From JAUHWL01 sp964416385 (GTDB lineage: Bacteria > Bacteroidota > Bacteroidia > Flavobacteriales > Schleiferiaceae): a stretch of DNA of 64,000 nucleotides. Positions 17,463-25,736 of this stretch are shown piece by piece (the first letter of the stretch is position 1; every line of letters begins with the position of its first letter). Below the pieces are notes generated by a model, which worked only from the letters and a program-made list of their open reading frames with translations, did not search any database and had not been told where the DNA came from. The stretch is taken from positions 1 through 64,000 of the forward strand of contig CAYQDW010000003.1 in NCBI GenBank assembly GCA_964416385.1. Direction: 5' to 3'. Both the position numbers and the translations under genes were made by a program.

Positions 17463-18464
17463 ATGTCAAATATAACCGCAGCCATAACTGCAGTAGGAGG
17501 ATATGTTCCCGAGTTTCGGCTTACCAATCAATTGCTTGAGCAAATGGTGGATACCACAGATGAGTGGATTACAACGCGCACGGGTATCAAAGAAAGACGT
17601 ATTCTAAAAGAAACTGGAAAGGGTACTTCTTATTTGGGAATTAAAGCCGTTGAGGCAATGATTCAACGCTTTGGTGTAGACGTATCTGATGTAGACCTTT
17701 TGATTTGTACAACAGCAACGCCAGATATGCCTGTGGCCAGTACGGCTGCTTTTATCGCCTCTGAGATAGGCGCAAAAAATGCCTTTAGCTACGATTTGAT
17801 GGCGGCTTGTTCTGGTTTTTTATACGGTATGAGCACAGCCGCGAAATTCATCGCCTCTGGGGTCTACAAAAAAGTGTTGGTTGTTGGGGCTGATAAAATG
17901 AGCTCTATTATTGATTATACAGACCGTACCACGTGTGTGATTTTTGGCGATGGTGCAGGATGTGCCTTGTTTGAGCCCAACACAGAAGGTTATGGTTTGC
18001 AAGACGAAATTTTGCGAAGTGATGGTCAGGGTAGACAATTCCTCAAAATAGACGCTGGTGGCTCTATCATGCCATCAAGCCACGATACCGTAGATAACAA
18101 CCTCCATTTTGTACATCAAGAGGGCCAGCAAGTATTCAAATTTGCGGTAAGTAACATGGCCGATGTAAGCGCCCAAATTATGGAGCGTAACAATCTAACC
18201 AGTGATGATGTTGCCTGGCTAGTTCCTCATCAAGCCAACCTGCGCATTATTGATGCAACGGCTAGGCGAATGGGCCTCACCAAAGAAAAAGTACTCATTA
18301 ACATAGAGCGATACGGTAATACCACTAACGGCACCTTACCTCTTTTGCTATGGGATTATGTAAACCAACTTAAAAAAGGCGATAACATCGTTTTTGCAGC
18401 CTTTGGTGGTGGTTTTACGTGGGGTGCTATTTACCTCACTTGGGCCATGGATGCCAAGAAATAA
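17463..18464 (+). CDS. fabH: 3-oxoacyl-ACP synthase III (beta-ketoacyl-ACP synthase III)
   Basis: Condenses acetyl-CoA with malonyl-ACP to start fatty acid synthesis. The Cys-His-Asn triad is in place: Cys in DLMAACSGFLYG, His in VPHQANLRIIDATARRMG and Asn in GNTTNGTLPLLL. The length of 333 residues and the C-terminal FAAFGGGFTWGA are typical. It directly precedes accB and accC, which supply malonyl-CoA, so the three genes form a fatty-acid initiation unit. Confidence 0.97.
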   Translation: MSNITAAITAVGGYVPEFRLTNQLLEQMVDTTDEWITTRTGIKERRILKETGKGTSYLGIKAVEAMIQRFGVDVSDVDLLICTTATPDMPVASTAAFIASEIGAKNAFSYDLMAACSGFLYGMSTAAKFIASGVYKKVLVVGADKMSSIIDYTDRTTCVIFGDGAGCALFEPNTEGYGLQDEILRSDGQGRQFLKIDAGGSIMPSSHDTVDNNLHFVHQEGQQVFKFAVSNMADVSAQIMERNNLTSDDVAWLVPHQANLRIIDATARRMGLTKEKVLINIERYGNTTNGTLPLLLWDYVNQLKKGDNIVFAAFGGGFTWGAIYLTWAMDAKK

Positions 18465-18500
18465 TTGCTATTTTTCTCCATTCAAAATATGCCAAATACT

Positions 18501-18980
18501 ATGGATATTAAAGAAATTCAAAACCTGATCAAGTTTGTGGCTAAATCAGGAGCCTCAGAGGTGAGTCTTGAAACAGAAGACTTCAAGATTAATATTAAAA
18601 CAGGCGGTGTAACCGGTGAGGTTCAAGTGGTACATGCCGCTCCACAGATGGTTCAGGCGCCAGCTGCACCAGCCCCAGCGCCAGCGGCAACTCCTGCCGC
18701 ACCTGCAGCAGAAACTAAAGCCCCCGCAGCAGAAGACCATTATGTAACAATTAAATCACCGATGATTGGTACATTTTATCGTAGGCCTTCGCCAGATAAA
18801 GATGCCTTTGCCAACGTAGGCGATGAAATTAAACAGGGTACTGTGGTTTGTATTATTGAGGCCATGAAGCTTTTCAATGAAATTGAAGCTGAAGTTTCAG
18901 GTAAAATAGTGAAGGTATTGGTAGATGACCAATCGCCAGTTGAATACGACCAACCCCTTTTCTTGGTAGACCCTTCATAA
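18501..18980 (+). CDS. accB: Acetyl-CoA carboxylase biotin carboxyl carrier protein
   Basis: Carries carboxybiotin between biotin carboxylase and carboxyltransferase. The N-terminal MDIKEIQNLIKFV helix, a central Ala/Pro-rich linker (about residues 52-76) and the C-terminal biotinyl domain are all seen; the biotinylated lysine is in EAMKLFNEIEAE. I chose ATG 18501; an in-frame ATG at 18489 and a TTG at 18465 would add 4 or 12 residues not usual in the family. It follows fabH closely and precedes accC by 37 bases. Confidence 0.95.
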   Translation: MDIKEIQNLIKFVAKSGASEVSLETEDFKINIKTGGVTGEVQVVHAAPQMVQAPAAPAPAPAATPAAPAAETKAPAAEDHYVTIKSPMIGTFYRRPSPDKDAFANVGDEIKQGTVVCIIEAMKLFNEIEAEVSGKIVKVLVDDQSPVEYDQPLFLVDPS

Positions 18981-19017
18981 CAATAGGGCACAGTTTTTAA
19001 CGTATACACGAAAGCCC

Positions 19018-20355
19018 ATGTTTAAAAAAATACTTATTGCTAACAGAGGCGAGATTGCATTGCGCGTCATTAGAACATGTCGTGAAATGGGCATTAAATC
19101 TGTTGCGGTTTATAGCCAGGCAGATAAAGACAGCCTACATGTTCGTTTTGCGGATGAAGCCGTTTGTATTGGTCCGCCCCCGAGTAAAGACTCATATCTA
19201 AATATCCCGAGAATCATTGCAGCGGCTGAAATAACCAATGCAGATGCGATACATCCCGGATATGGTTTTCTATCTGAAAACTCTAAATTTTCGCGCATTT
19301 GTGCAGAAAACGGGATGAAGTTCATTGGTGCAACACCAGAACAAATAGACCAGATGGGAGACAAGGCCACGGCTAAGGCTACCATGAAAAGAGCTGGAGT
19401 GCCTTGTGTACCCGGTAGTGATGGGGTCATAGAAACATTTGAAGACGCTAAAAAAGCGGCCAAAGAAATAGGCTATCCCGTGATGATAAAAGCTACTGCC
19501 GGTGGTGGTGGTAAAGGTATGCGCGCCATTTGGAAAGAAAGCGAGCTCGAAGAAAGCTGGGAAAAAGCGAAAAGAGAAGCTGCGGCTTCTTTCGGAAACG
19601 ATGGCATGTATATGGAAAAGCTCATAGAAGAGCCTCGCCATATAGAAATTCAAATTGTTGGTGATCAGTATGGAAAGGCTTGCCACTTAAGCGAGCGCGA
19701 CTGTTCTGTACAACGCAGACATCAAAAGTTGGTTGAAGAAACGCCTTCACCCTTCATGACGCCAGAATTACGTCAAAAAATGGGTGAAGCAGCAGTTCGC
19801 GCTGCAGAATTTATAGCCTATGAGGGCGCAGGAACGGTAGAGTTTTTGGTAGACAAGCACCGCAATTTCTACTTTATGGAAATGAATACCCGTATCCAAG
19901 TAGAGCACCCAATTACAGAGCAGGTTATAGATTATGACCTTATTCGTGAGCAGATTAAGGTTGCTGCTGGCATTCCAATTCTTGGGGTTAATTATGAACC
20001 GCAATTACATGCCATAGAATGCCGCATAAACGCAGAAGACCCATACAATGATTTTCGTCCAAGTCCAGGTAAAATCACGACTTTTCATGCGCCAGGCGGA
20101 CACGGTGTGCGTTTAGACACGCACTGTTATGCAGGATATATGATTCCGCCAAACTATGACAGCATGATTGCCAAGCTTATCACTACTGCGCGTACGCGCG
20201 AAGAGGCCATTGATAAGATGAAGCGTGCGTTGGATGAATTTGTGATAGAAGGTATAAAGACAACCATCCCCTTCCACCAGCAATTAATGGAGAATGAGGA
20301 TTTTGTTGCAGGAAATTATACCACCAAGTTTATGGAGACGTTTAAGTTGAAATAA
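19018..20355 (+). CDS. accC: Acetyl-CoA carboxylase, biotin carboxylase subunit
   Basis: ATP-dependent carboxylation of the biotin on AccB. The 445-residue ATP-grasp enzyme begins MFKKILIANRGEIALRVIRTC; the glycine-rich ATP loop is KATAGGGGKGMRAIW, the ERDCSVQRRHQK segment holds conserved bicarbonate-side residues, and MEMNTRIQVEHP is the metal/catalytic motif. No biotinyl domain is fused. accA/accD are not in the window; the carboxyltransferase at 8.3 kb is a possible further partner. A strong terminator follows. Confidence 0.97.
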   Translation: MFKKILIANRGEIALRVIRTCREMGIKSVAVYSQADKDSLHVRFADEAVCIGPPPSKDSYLNIPRIIAAAEITNADAIHPGYGFLSENSKFSRICAENGMKFIGATPEQIDQMGDKATAKATMKRAGVPCVPGSDGVIETFEDAKKAAKEIGYPVMIKATAGGGGKGMRAIWKESELEESWEKAKREAAASFGNDGMYMEKLIEEPRHIEIQIVGDQYGKACHLSERDCSVQRRHQKLVEETPSPFMTPELRQKMGEAAVRAAEFIAYEGAGTVEFLVDKHRNFYFMEMNTRIQVEHPITEQVIDYDLIREQIKVAAGIPILGVNYEPQLHAIECRINAEDPYNDFRPSPGKITTFHAPGGHGVRLDTHCYAGYMIPPNYDSMIAKLITTARTREEAIDKMKRALDEFVIEGIKTTIPFHQQLMENEDFVAGNYTTKFMETFKLK

Positions 20356-20377
20356 AGAACGTATTAACCCATTAATA

Positions 20378-20416
20378 AGCCCCCGGTAAGTGTTCTTGCC
20401 GGGGGTTATTTTTTAC
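20378..20416 (+). terminator. Terminator after accC
   Basis: An 11-bp GC-rich stem with one wobble (20380-20390 with 20395-20405, CCCCCGG...CCGGGGG), a 4-base loop and a T-rich run TTATTTTTT. Confidence 0.85.
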
Positions 20417-20417
20417 G

Positions 20418-20584
20418 ATGAAGAAACTTATCCTGGCAGTTTTTGCCTTATTCACCATGAGTACTAATGCACAAGTAGTTGGTTTGTGGCTTTTGAAAAT
20501 GGCGAAATGATCTGGAAAGGTAGCGGGCACTTAAATAAAGATTATATCATCCGTTTTAGACGCTCAAATAAATTTCCGCAATAG
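20418..20584 (+). pseudogene. Short secreted-protein gene with an apparent frameshift
   Basis: An ATG right after the accC terminator starts a clear signal peptide, MKKLILAVFALFTMSTNAQ, then frame ends at a TGA (20508-20510) after 30 residues. A second frame, open from 20468, continues as WFVAFENGEMIWKGSGHL and on to a TAG at 20582-20584. One missing base near 20482 would join them into about 56 residues. The tail lies in the 55-base sequence that is repeated across the N run, so an error near a contig end is as likely as a true pseudogene. The family is not recognised. Confidence 0.4.
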
Positions 20585-20740
20585 TNNNNNNNNNNNNNNN
20601 NNNNNNNNNNNNNNNNNNNNNNNNNNNNNNNNNNNNNNNNNNNNNNNNNNNNNNNNNNNNNNNNNNNNNNNNNNNNNNNNNNNNNTTAAATAAAGATTAT
20701 ATCATCCGTTTTAGACGCTCAAATAAATTTCCGCAATAGT
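20531..20740. other. Assembly gap: 100 N flanked by identical 55-base ends
   Basis: N run at 20586-20685 (exactly 100). The 55 bases before it (20531-20585) and the 55 bases after it (20686-20740) are identical. Equal-length identical contig ends of 55 bases are what a k-mer graph assembler leaves when neighbouring contigs overlap but are not merged. The real sequence probably contains the 55 bases once and no gap. This stretch holds the end of dxs and the tail of the small broken gene. Confidence 0.85.
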
Positions 20741-22407
20741 TGCTTGATGGATGATGTGCTCATGCCCATATCGTCTTCCAATTCCGATACGCTTCCATGA
20801 CTGACAAATTTATCCTGTAAGCCTAATCCTGTTAGTTTTTTTGTTGGTAGATGTTGGGCCAGCCAAGTGGCCATAGCATCGTGTAACCCGCCACGTAGCG
20901 ATCCTTCTTCTGCAGTTATAATGTGTTCGTAAGGTGCTAATGCTTCTTTCAACGCCTCATCATTCCAAGGTTTAAGAAAGCGGAGGTCAATATGGCCAAG
21001 GTTTTTTTCGTCTAGGGTCTCTAAGGCGTTTTCCACCCGCACACCAATGGTGCCCAATGAAACAACACAAAGCTTTTCTCCTTTCTTCAATTCTCTAAAA
21101 CTGCCTGGTTCCACAGGGAGGTCCTCGCCTCTGAAAACTTCTTCGCTGCCTCGTGGAAAGCGTATGCTAACAGGTCCGTTCTGCGAAAACGCATAATCTA
21201 ACATCTGCTCCAATTCTGCACCTGTCATGGGGGCTAAAATTTGGAGATTGGGTATGGGGTTCAGAAAACTGAGATCAAATGCCCCATGATGCGTTGCGCC
21301 ATCCTCGCCAACTAAACCCGCGCGGTCTAATGCAAAAACCACAGGCAGAGTTTGCAAGGCTACATCATGTATGATCTGGTCATAAGCCCGTTGGGCAAAC
21401 GTGCTGTAGAGGTGAACTATGGGTTTCATCCCCGAAGCGGCTAAGCCTGCAGCAAAAGTTACCGCGTGTTGTTCTGCAATGCCAACATCAAAAGTGCGCT
21501 GCGGGAAGATTTCTTTAAATCGGTTTAGTGAAGAGCCGCTAAGCATAGCAGGGGTAATTGCTACAATGCGTTCATCCTGCTTAGCCAGTGCAATTAATTG
21601 ATCCGTAAAAATGTCTTGATACGTTTTTTGAAGCGTATTAGTCGGGTTCAGTGTGGGGGCTGCTGAAATCCCAAGCTCTTCTTTCCAAGAAACAAGTGAT
21701 TTCTTTTTGGTTTTTATGTGTAAGACCCGCGTGCCACTTGCGTCTTTTTCTCGGGTAAGTTGTTTTATTAAATCGGGGAGGCTATGGCCGTTTATTGGGC
21801 CTGAATATCCCCAACCTAAACTTTGAAAAAGTTCCTCATAGCTCTGGAATTCATGTAGGGCACCAACATTAGGATCAATACTGCTTTCGTTATCATTGAG
21901 AATTAATAGAATATCTAGACCCGTGGTTCCCAAATAGTTGAGTGCCTCATACGCCATGCCACCTGTTAGGGCACCATCACCAATTACAGCAATGTGTTTT
22001 CTGCTTATTTCTTGTAGGCGTGCAGCTTCTGCAAATCCGCCAATGGCAGAAATACATGTTGATGAGTGACCAGCGCCAAAGGGATCAAATGGGCTTTCAA
22101 TGCGACTGGTGAAGCCACTAAGACCATCTTTTTTTCTGTTGGACGTAAAGATTGGGGCCCGGTCTGTAAGTACTTTGTGCAAGTAGGCTTGATGGCCAAC
22201 ATCCCAAATTAAAATATCTTCTGGGGTATTAAAGATATAATGCAAGGCAAGCGTAAGTTCTGTTACCGCAAGGCTACTCACCAGATGGCCTTCTTTTTCC
22301 TGAGTTTGCATGAGTGCATATCGGGCGGCCGCAGTACATAACGCATTGAGCTTCTCTGGCGAAAAAGTTCTGTAGACCTTTGGGTTAAAATCAGACGGCA
22401 ACGGCAT
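20719..22407 (-). CDS. dxs: 1-deoxy-D-xylulose-5-phosphate synthase, compact form
   Basis: Condenses pyruvate and glyceraldehyde-3-phosphate to DXP for isoprenoids, thiamine and pyridoxal phosphate. TPP-binding motif GDGALTGGMAYEALN...LNDNESS, the catalytic segment IAEQHAVTFAAGLA and DRAGLVGEDGATHHGAFD are intact. At 562 residues it is about 60 shorter than E. coli Dxs; the main loss is the mobile loop that follows NVGAL (about 8 residues instead of about 50). The stop codon lies within the 55-base sequence repeated across the N run, but the frame after the gap is complete. Confidence 0.95.
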   Translation of the reverse strand: MPLPSDFNPKVYRTFSPEKLNALCTAAARYALMQTQEKEGHLVSSLAVTELTLALHYIFNTPEDILIWDVGHQAYLHKVLTDRAPIFTSNRKKDGLSGFTSRIESPFDPFGAGHSSTCISAIGGFAEAARLQEISRKHIAVIGDGALTGGMAYEALNYLGTTGLDILLILNDNESSIDPNVGALHEFQSYEELFQSLGWGYSGPINGHSLPDLIKQLTREKDASGTRVLHIKTKKKSLVSWKEELGISAAPTLNPTNTLQKTYQDIFTDQLIALAKQDERIVAITPAMLSGSSLNRFKEIFPQRTFDVGIAEQHAVTFAAGLAASGMKPIVHLYSTFAQRAYDQIIHDVALQTLPVVFALDRAGLVGEDGATHHGAFDLSFLNPIPNLQILAPMTGAELEQMLDYAFSQNGPVSIRFPRGSEEVFRGEDLPVEPGSFRELKKGEKLCVVSLGTIGVRVENALETLDEKNLGHIDLRFLKPWNDEALKEALAPYEHIITAEEGSLRGGLHDAMATWLAQHLPTKKLTGLGLQDKFVSHGSVSELEDDMGMSTSSIKQLLRKFI

Positions 22408-22515
22408 GCTGCTAAATTACGCTAAACTTGAATTGTCTTTGGTGATGGGCGTTCAATTTATGGGCTATAATTACTTAGAATGTCCATATTTGTAACACAT
22501 AAAAAAATATAAAGT

Positions 22516-23505
22516 ATGACAATGGTTCAACTCATTGAGCAGTTCCCTAATCACCTAATTAATGCTTTGCAGATTTGCGAGACTGCCAATTTACATGAGC
22601 CAAAAAAATCGATACAAAATGTTGTTATTACGGGTTTGGGAGGCTCTGGTATAGGCGGTACAATAACAGCAGACTTACTTGTGCCTATTTGTGGGGTGCC
22701 AGTGATTGTAAATAAAGATTATCACATGCCCGCTTTTGTAAACGAAAACACCCTAGTTATTGCTTGTAGCTATAGTGGCAATACAGAAGAAACCCTGATG
22801 GCGTTTGCAGAAAGCTTAGAGGCTAAGGCCCAGGTTGCGGTAATTTCAAGTGGTGGCGTGATAGCCCAACGTGCAAGAGAATTGAACCTAAATACAATTA
22901 TTGTCCCTGGCGGAAACCCTCCGCGAAGCATGTTGGGTTATGCTTTGGTTGCCCTTTTGTATTATGCCGAATTCTATAATTTGGGGGCTTTTGATCTCAC
23001 AGACCAAATTCCTGCAATAGGTAAAATGTTGTTGGCAGAACAAGAAACCATGAAGCAACAAGCGTTACAGTTGGCCTTCAAGGTTAAAGGGAAAACCGTT
23101 GCCACATATGCTGCTAGCGGCATGGGAGGTGTTGCAACAAGATGGCGGCAACAGCTTAATGAAAACAGTAAAATGCTTGGCTGGGACGCAGAAGTGCCTG
23201 AGATGAATCATAATGAATTGGTGGGTTGGGCCGGTGGAAACGATGTGTTTGCCGCAATTTTTCTACGTACAAATTATGACTATGACCGTAACCAACGTAG
23301 AATGGAAATTAACAATGAATTGATTTCGCCTTATACGCCAAATGTTTTTGAAATTTGGGCGAAACAGGGTAGTAAGCTTGCTGAAGTTTTTTATCTCATC
23401 GCTTTTGGTGATTGGCTGAGCTACCATTTGAGCGAATTAAACAAGGTTGATATCATGGACATAAAGGCTATTGATTATTTAAAAAGCGAATTAAGCAAGC
23501 TGTGA
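22516..23505 (+). CDS. Bifunctional phosphoglucose/phosphomannose isomerase
   Basis: Interconverts glucose-6-phosphate or mannose-6-phosphate with fructose-6-phosphate. The 329-residue protein is of the small archaeal-type PGI/PMI family, not the classical PGI: SIS domain motifs VVITGLGGSGIGGTI and ACSYSGNTEETL in the N half and the PGI_C segment with EVPEMNHNELVGW in the C half. It may be the main glycolytic isomerase. Its stop region overlaps the next gene start by 4 bases. Confidence 0.9.
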   Translation: MTMVQLIEQFPNHLINALQICETANLHEPKKSIQNVVITGLGGSGIGGTITADLLVPICGVPVIVNKDYHMPAFVNENTLVIACSYSGNTEETLMAFAESLEAKAQVAVISSGGVIAQRARELNLNTIIVPGGNPPRSMLGYALVALLYYAEFYNLGAFDLTDQIPAIGKMLLAEQETMKQQALQLAFKVKGKTVATYAASGMGGVATRWRQQLNENSKMLGWDAEVPEMNHNELVGWAGGNDVFAAIFLRTNYDYDRNQRRMEINNELISPYTPNVFEIWAKQGSKLAEVFYLIAFGDWLSYHLSELNKVDIMDIKAIDYLKSELSKL

Positions 23506-24059
23506 CACGGCTTATAATCATAGCGTTTTTATGCCTTACCGTTGCTTTACACGCCCAAGAAGAGCGCGCGGTAACTTTAGGCAAAAAATGGATGATTGGT
23601 GGCAATGCCAAAATTTTCGTGGAGACGCTAGGGCCTCAAGCCGCCCGTTTAATTGTAGACATTGAGCCGCAAACAGGGTATTTTTTTACCAATTGGTTCG
23701 CAGCAGGCTTACGGTTACCGCTAACTTTTACCAGTGACGCTTTTCGTACTACCATTAACCCGTTCTTACGCTATTACGCTCCGTTAAAGGGTCATGTTAT
23801 CCCTTTTGCAGAGGTAAACGCGGGGCACGGTTGGCGATATATTTATGATACCCAAAGTTCTGCGTATGATGATGTTGAACGCAGCTGGATTTTGGGTGGG
23901 CAAGCCGGCATGGCTCTTTTTGTAGCGCCTCAGGTGAGCATAGATTTGTGCCTGTATTATGCACTTCAGAATTATCAACTTCAAAGCAATGGTAAAACAT
24001 ATCCCAACCGCATAGAAAACGTCTACGGGTTGGGTGCTGGCTTTCAATTTTATTTTTAA
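23502..24059 (+). CDS. Outer-membrane beta-barrel protein, 185 aa
   Basis: Signal peptide MTRLIIIAFLCLTVALHAQ, then an alternating strand pattern with many aromatic residues and a C-terminal YGLGAGFQFYF ending in Phe, as in outer-membrane barrels. Start is a GTG that overlaps the stop of the isomerase gene (GTGA), so translation is coupled. The order isomerase-barrel-lipB with 2-base spacing suggests one operon although the functions are unrelated. No specific role can be given. Confidence 0.8.
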   Translation: MTRLIIIAFLCLTVALHAQEERAVTLGKKWMIGGNAKIFVETLGPQAARLIVDIEPQTGYFFTNWFAAGLRLPLTFTSDAFRTTINPFLRYYAPLKGHVIPFAEVNAGHGWRYIYDTQSSAYDDVERSWILGGQAGMALFVAPQVSIDLCLYYALQNYQLQSNGKTYPNRIENVYGLGAGFQFYF

Positions 24060-24061
24060 TC

Positions 24062-24772
24062 ATGCGTCAAGTAGTTTTTAAAGATCTTGGCCGCATGGCC
24101 TATAAGCCAGCATGGGATTACCAAGAAGAGCTGTTTAACGGCATTGTTGCTCAAAAGGTGGCCAATCGCAAACGGCCAGAAAACGAACAAATTGAAACGT
24201 CTGATTATTTATTGTTCGTTGAGCACCCGCCTGTATTTACGCTGGGCAAAAGTGGCGCAGAACAAAACTTGCTCATCAATCATGAAAAGCTAGCTGAAGA
24301 AAAAATTGACTATTTCAAAATTAATAGGGGTGGTGATATTACCTATCACGGTCCAGGTCAGCTGGTTGGTTATCCGATTTTTAATCTTGATCATTTTTTT
24401 ACTGACATCCACAAATACCTGCGCTACCTTGAAGAGGCCATTATTTTAACTATTGCAGAATATGGTTTAAAAGGTGAGAGAAGCCCGGGGGAAACTGGTG
24501 TGTGGCTAGACGTGGGCAAACCCACTGCCCGAAAAATATGCGCGATGGGTGTGCGCGCCAGCCGCTGGGTAACCATGCATGGTTTTGCGTTTAATGTAAA
24601 TACCAATCTAAAGCATTTTGGTTATATCGTGCCCTGTGGCATCCGCGATAAAGCCGTTACCAGTTTACACCTAGAAGTTGGCCATGAGGTAGATTTTGAA
24701 GAAGTGAAAGGCAAGGTTAAAAAGCACTTGGGCGCGCTCTTCGCTATTCATTTTGTAACGCAGGAACCTTAA
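24062..24772 (+). CDS. lipB: Octanoyl-[ACP]:protein N-octanoyltransferase
   Basis: Transfers octanoyl from ACP to lipoyl domains of 2-oxoacid dehydrogenases. Signatures are RGGDITYHGPGQLVGYPIFNL, the catalytic Lys158 in RKICAMG and catalytic Cys192 in VPCGIRDKAVTSL. Length of 236 residues fits. The last 29 bases overlap the end of the convergent small membrane-protein gene. It starts two bases after the preceding barrel gene. Confidence 0.96.
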   Translation: MRQVVFKDLGRMAYKPAWDYQEELFNGIVAQKVANRKRPENEQIETSDYLLFVEHPPVFTLGKSGAEQNLLINHEKLAEEKIDYFKINRGGDITYHGPGQLVGYPIFNLDHFFTDIHKYLRYLEEAIILTIAEYGLKGERSPGETGVWLDVGKPTARKICAMGVRASRWVTMHGFAFNVNTNLKHFGYIVPCGIRDKAVTSLHLEVGHEVDFEEVKGKVKKHLGALFAIHFVTQEP

Positions 24773-25082
24773 GGCTGCCACCTTTATGCATCTTTGAGAC
24801 TGCTCTTGGCACGCCCCAAAAGGCAATTAAACAAATGAGCAGTGTAATCACAATGGCAATAGCCAATTTTTTGTTGCGCTTTTTGTTCTCCTGTCTTATT
24901 TTATCTCTTAGCTCTTGTAGCCCTTGGGCAGACAATGATTTTTGCTGCTTGTGCTCAATTTTTGAAATGCCTTTTCTTGATTGATAATCAAATGCCTTTC
25001 GCAGATTAGGCTGTGTTTTTTGCTTCCTTTTTTGTTCAAGTGCCCGTGTGAGATTAGCACCATGAGACCCAAACCAGCCCAT
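24744..25082 (-). CDS. Small one-helix membrane protein, paralog C of three
   Basis: 112 residues: a strongly basic N half (RKQKTQPNLRKAFDYQSRKG), then KSLSAQGLQELRDKI, a lysine-rich stretch and one membrane helix at about residues 73-93. It shares with its two upstream neighbours the pattern PNLR-x2-FDYxSRxGI, the LSA/LSD...LR block and the terminal helix with W. It is the last gene of the asnS-rpoN operon, 2 bases after paralog B, and overlaps lipB by 29 bases tail to tail. Predicted topology: basic part in the cytoplasm. I do not recognise the family. Confidence 0.75.
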   Translation of the reverse strand: MGWFGSHGANLTRALEQKRKQKTQPNLRKAFDYQSRKGISKIEHKQQKSLSAQGLQELRDKIRQENKKRNKKLAIAIVITLLICLIAFWGVPRAVSKMHKGGSLKVPALQNE

Positions 25083-25084
25083 TT

Positions 25085-25411
25085 TTAAATCTTTTGATGA
25101 TAGTGGTAGATTTCAATTAAATCATCACTATTAATTTTAATCAACCAAATAATTGAGGCCAGAATGAATACGCTAACAACCAATGCTAAAATGCTTTTTT
25201 TAGTGCGTAAGCGCTTTTCTAAAGTAAGGCGCTTTCGTAACACAGCGCGCTCTGCATCAGATAGTGCTTTAATTTTTCTGTAATTCAGATGGACGTTGTT
25301 ATTTCTGTCGCGCTCATGAATTTTAGGGAAACCGCGTTTTAAACTCGGCCGCTTTCGCGCATTGCCGCGGATCATTTGAATCATGTATAATACATGTCCG
25401 CCCCAACTCAT
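25085..25411 (-). CDS. Small one-helix membrane protein, paralog B of three
   Basis: 108 residues with the same plan as its neighbours: basic N half containing ARKRPSLKRGF, the block KALSDAERAVLRKRLTLE, and one membrane helix at about residues 74-95, with a short polar tail. The FDYxSRxGI motif is degenerate here. Its start overlaps the stop of paralog A by 4 bases and its stop is 2 bases before paralog C, so the three are translationally coupled. No known domain recognised. Confidence 0.75.
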   Translation of the reverse strand: MSWGGHVLYMIQMIRGNARKRPSLKRGFPKIHERDRNNNVHLNYRKIKALSDAERAVLRKRLTLEKRLRTKKSILALVVSVFILASIIWLIKINSDDLIEIYHYHQKI

Positions 25412-25725
25412 TTTGCATTCGGATTAAAAATGTCTTCTGGTTGTGCTGCAAACCAGTTAAAGAGGGCCAAAAAGCCCCAGATCAATAATGCCAGCAGAAT
25501 AACAGATAAACCTAAAAGTATGAGTTGCCGGTAGCGTTCTGTTTTTTGCCGCAAACTTATCACGTACCTGATCTGTGCTATTTCACGGGCAGAGAGTTTT
25601 TTGGTTTCCTTGTACTGAACATCTTTTATTCCCTGCCGACTTTTATAGTCAAATTCCAAGCGCAAATTGGGCCGCTTTCTGCGCGTTACAGATTTAACAA
25701 GTGGAATAAATGAAGCAAAACCCAT
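25408..25725 (-). CDS. Small one-helix membrane protein, paralog A of three
   Basis: 105 residues: basic N half with RRKRPNLRLEFDYKSRQGI, the block KKLSAREIAQIRYVISLRQK, and one membrane helix at about residues 70-92 followed by a short tail. It is the first of three tandem paralogs, 11 bases after the archaemetzincin gene. The conserved basic motif before a single helix suggests binding of a nucleic acid, ribosome or acidic partner at the inner membrane; this is inference only. Confidence 0.75.
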   Translation of the reverse strand: MGFASFIPLVKSVTRRKRPNLRLEFDYKSRQGIKDVQYKETKKLSAREIAQIRYVISLRQKTERYRQLILLGLSVILLALLIWGFLALFNWFAAQPEDIFNPNAK

Positions 25726-25736
25726 TATTGGAATAA

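Noticed and set aside
20531..20740. 55-base direct repeat as a possible mobile-element target duplication or att site
   Set aside because: Exact equal length on both sides of a 100-N run is better explained by unmerged contig ends.
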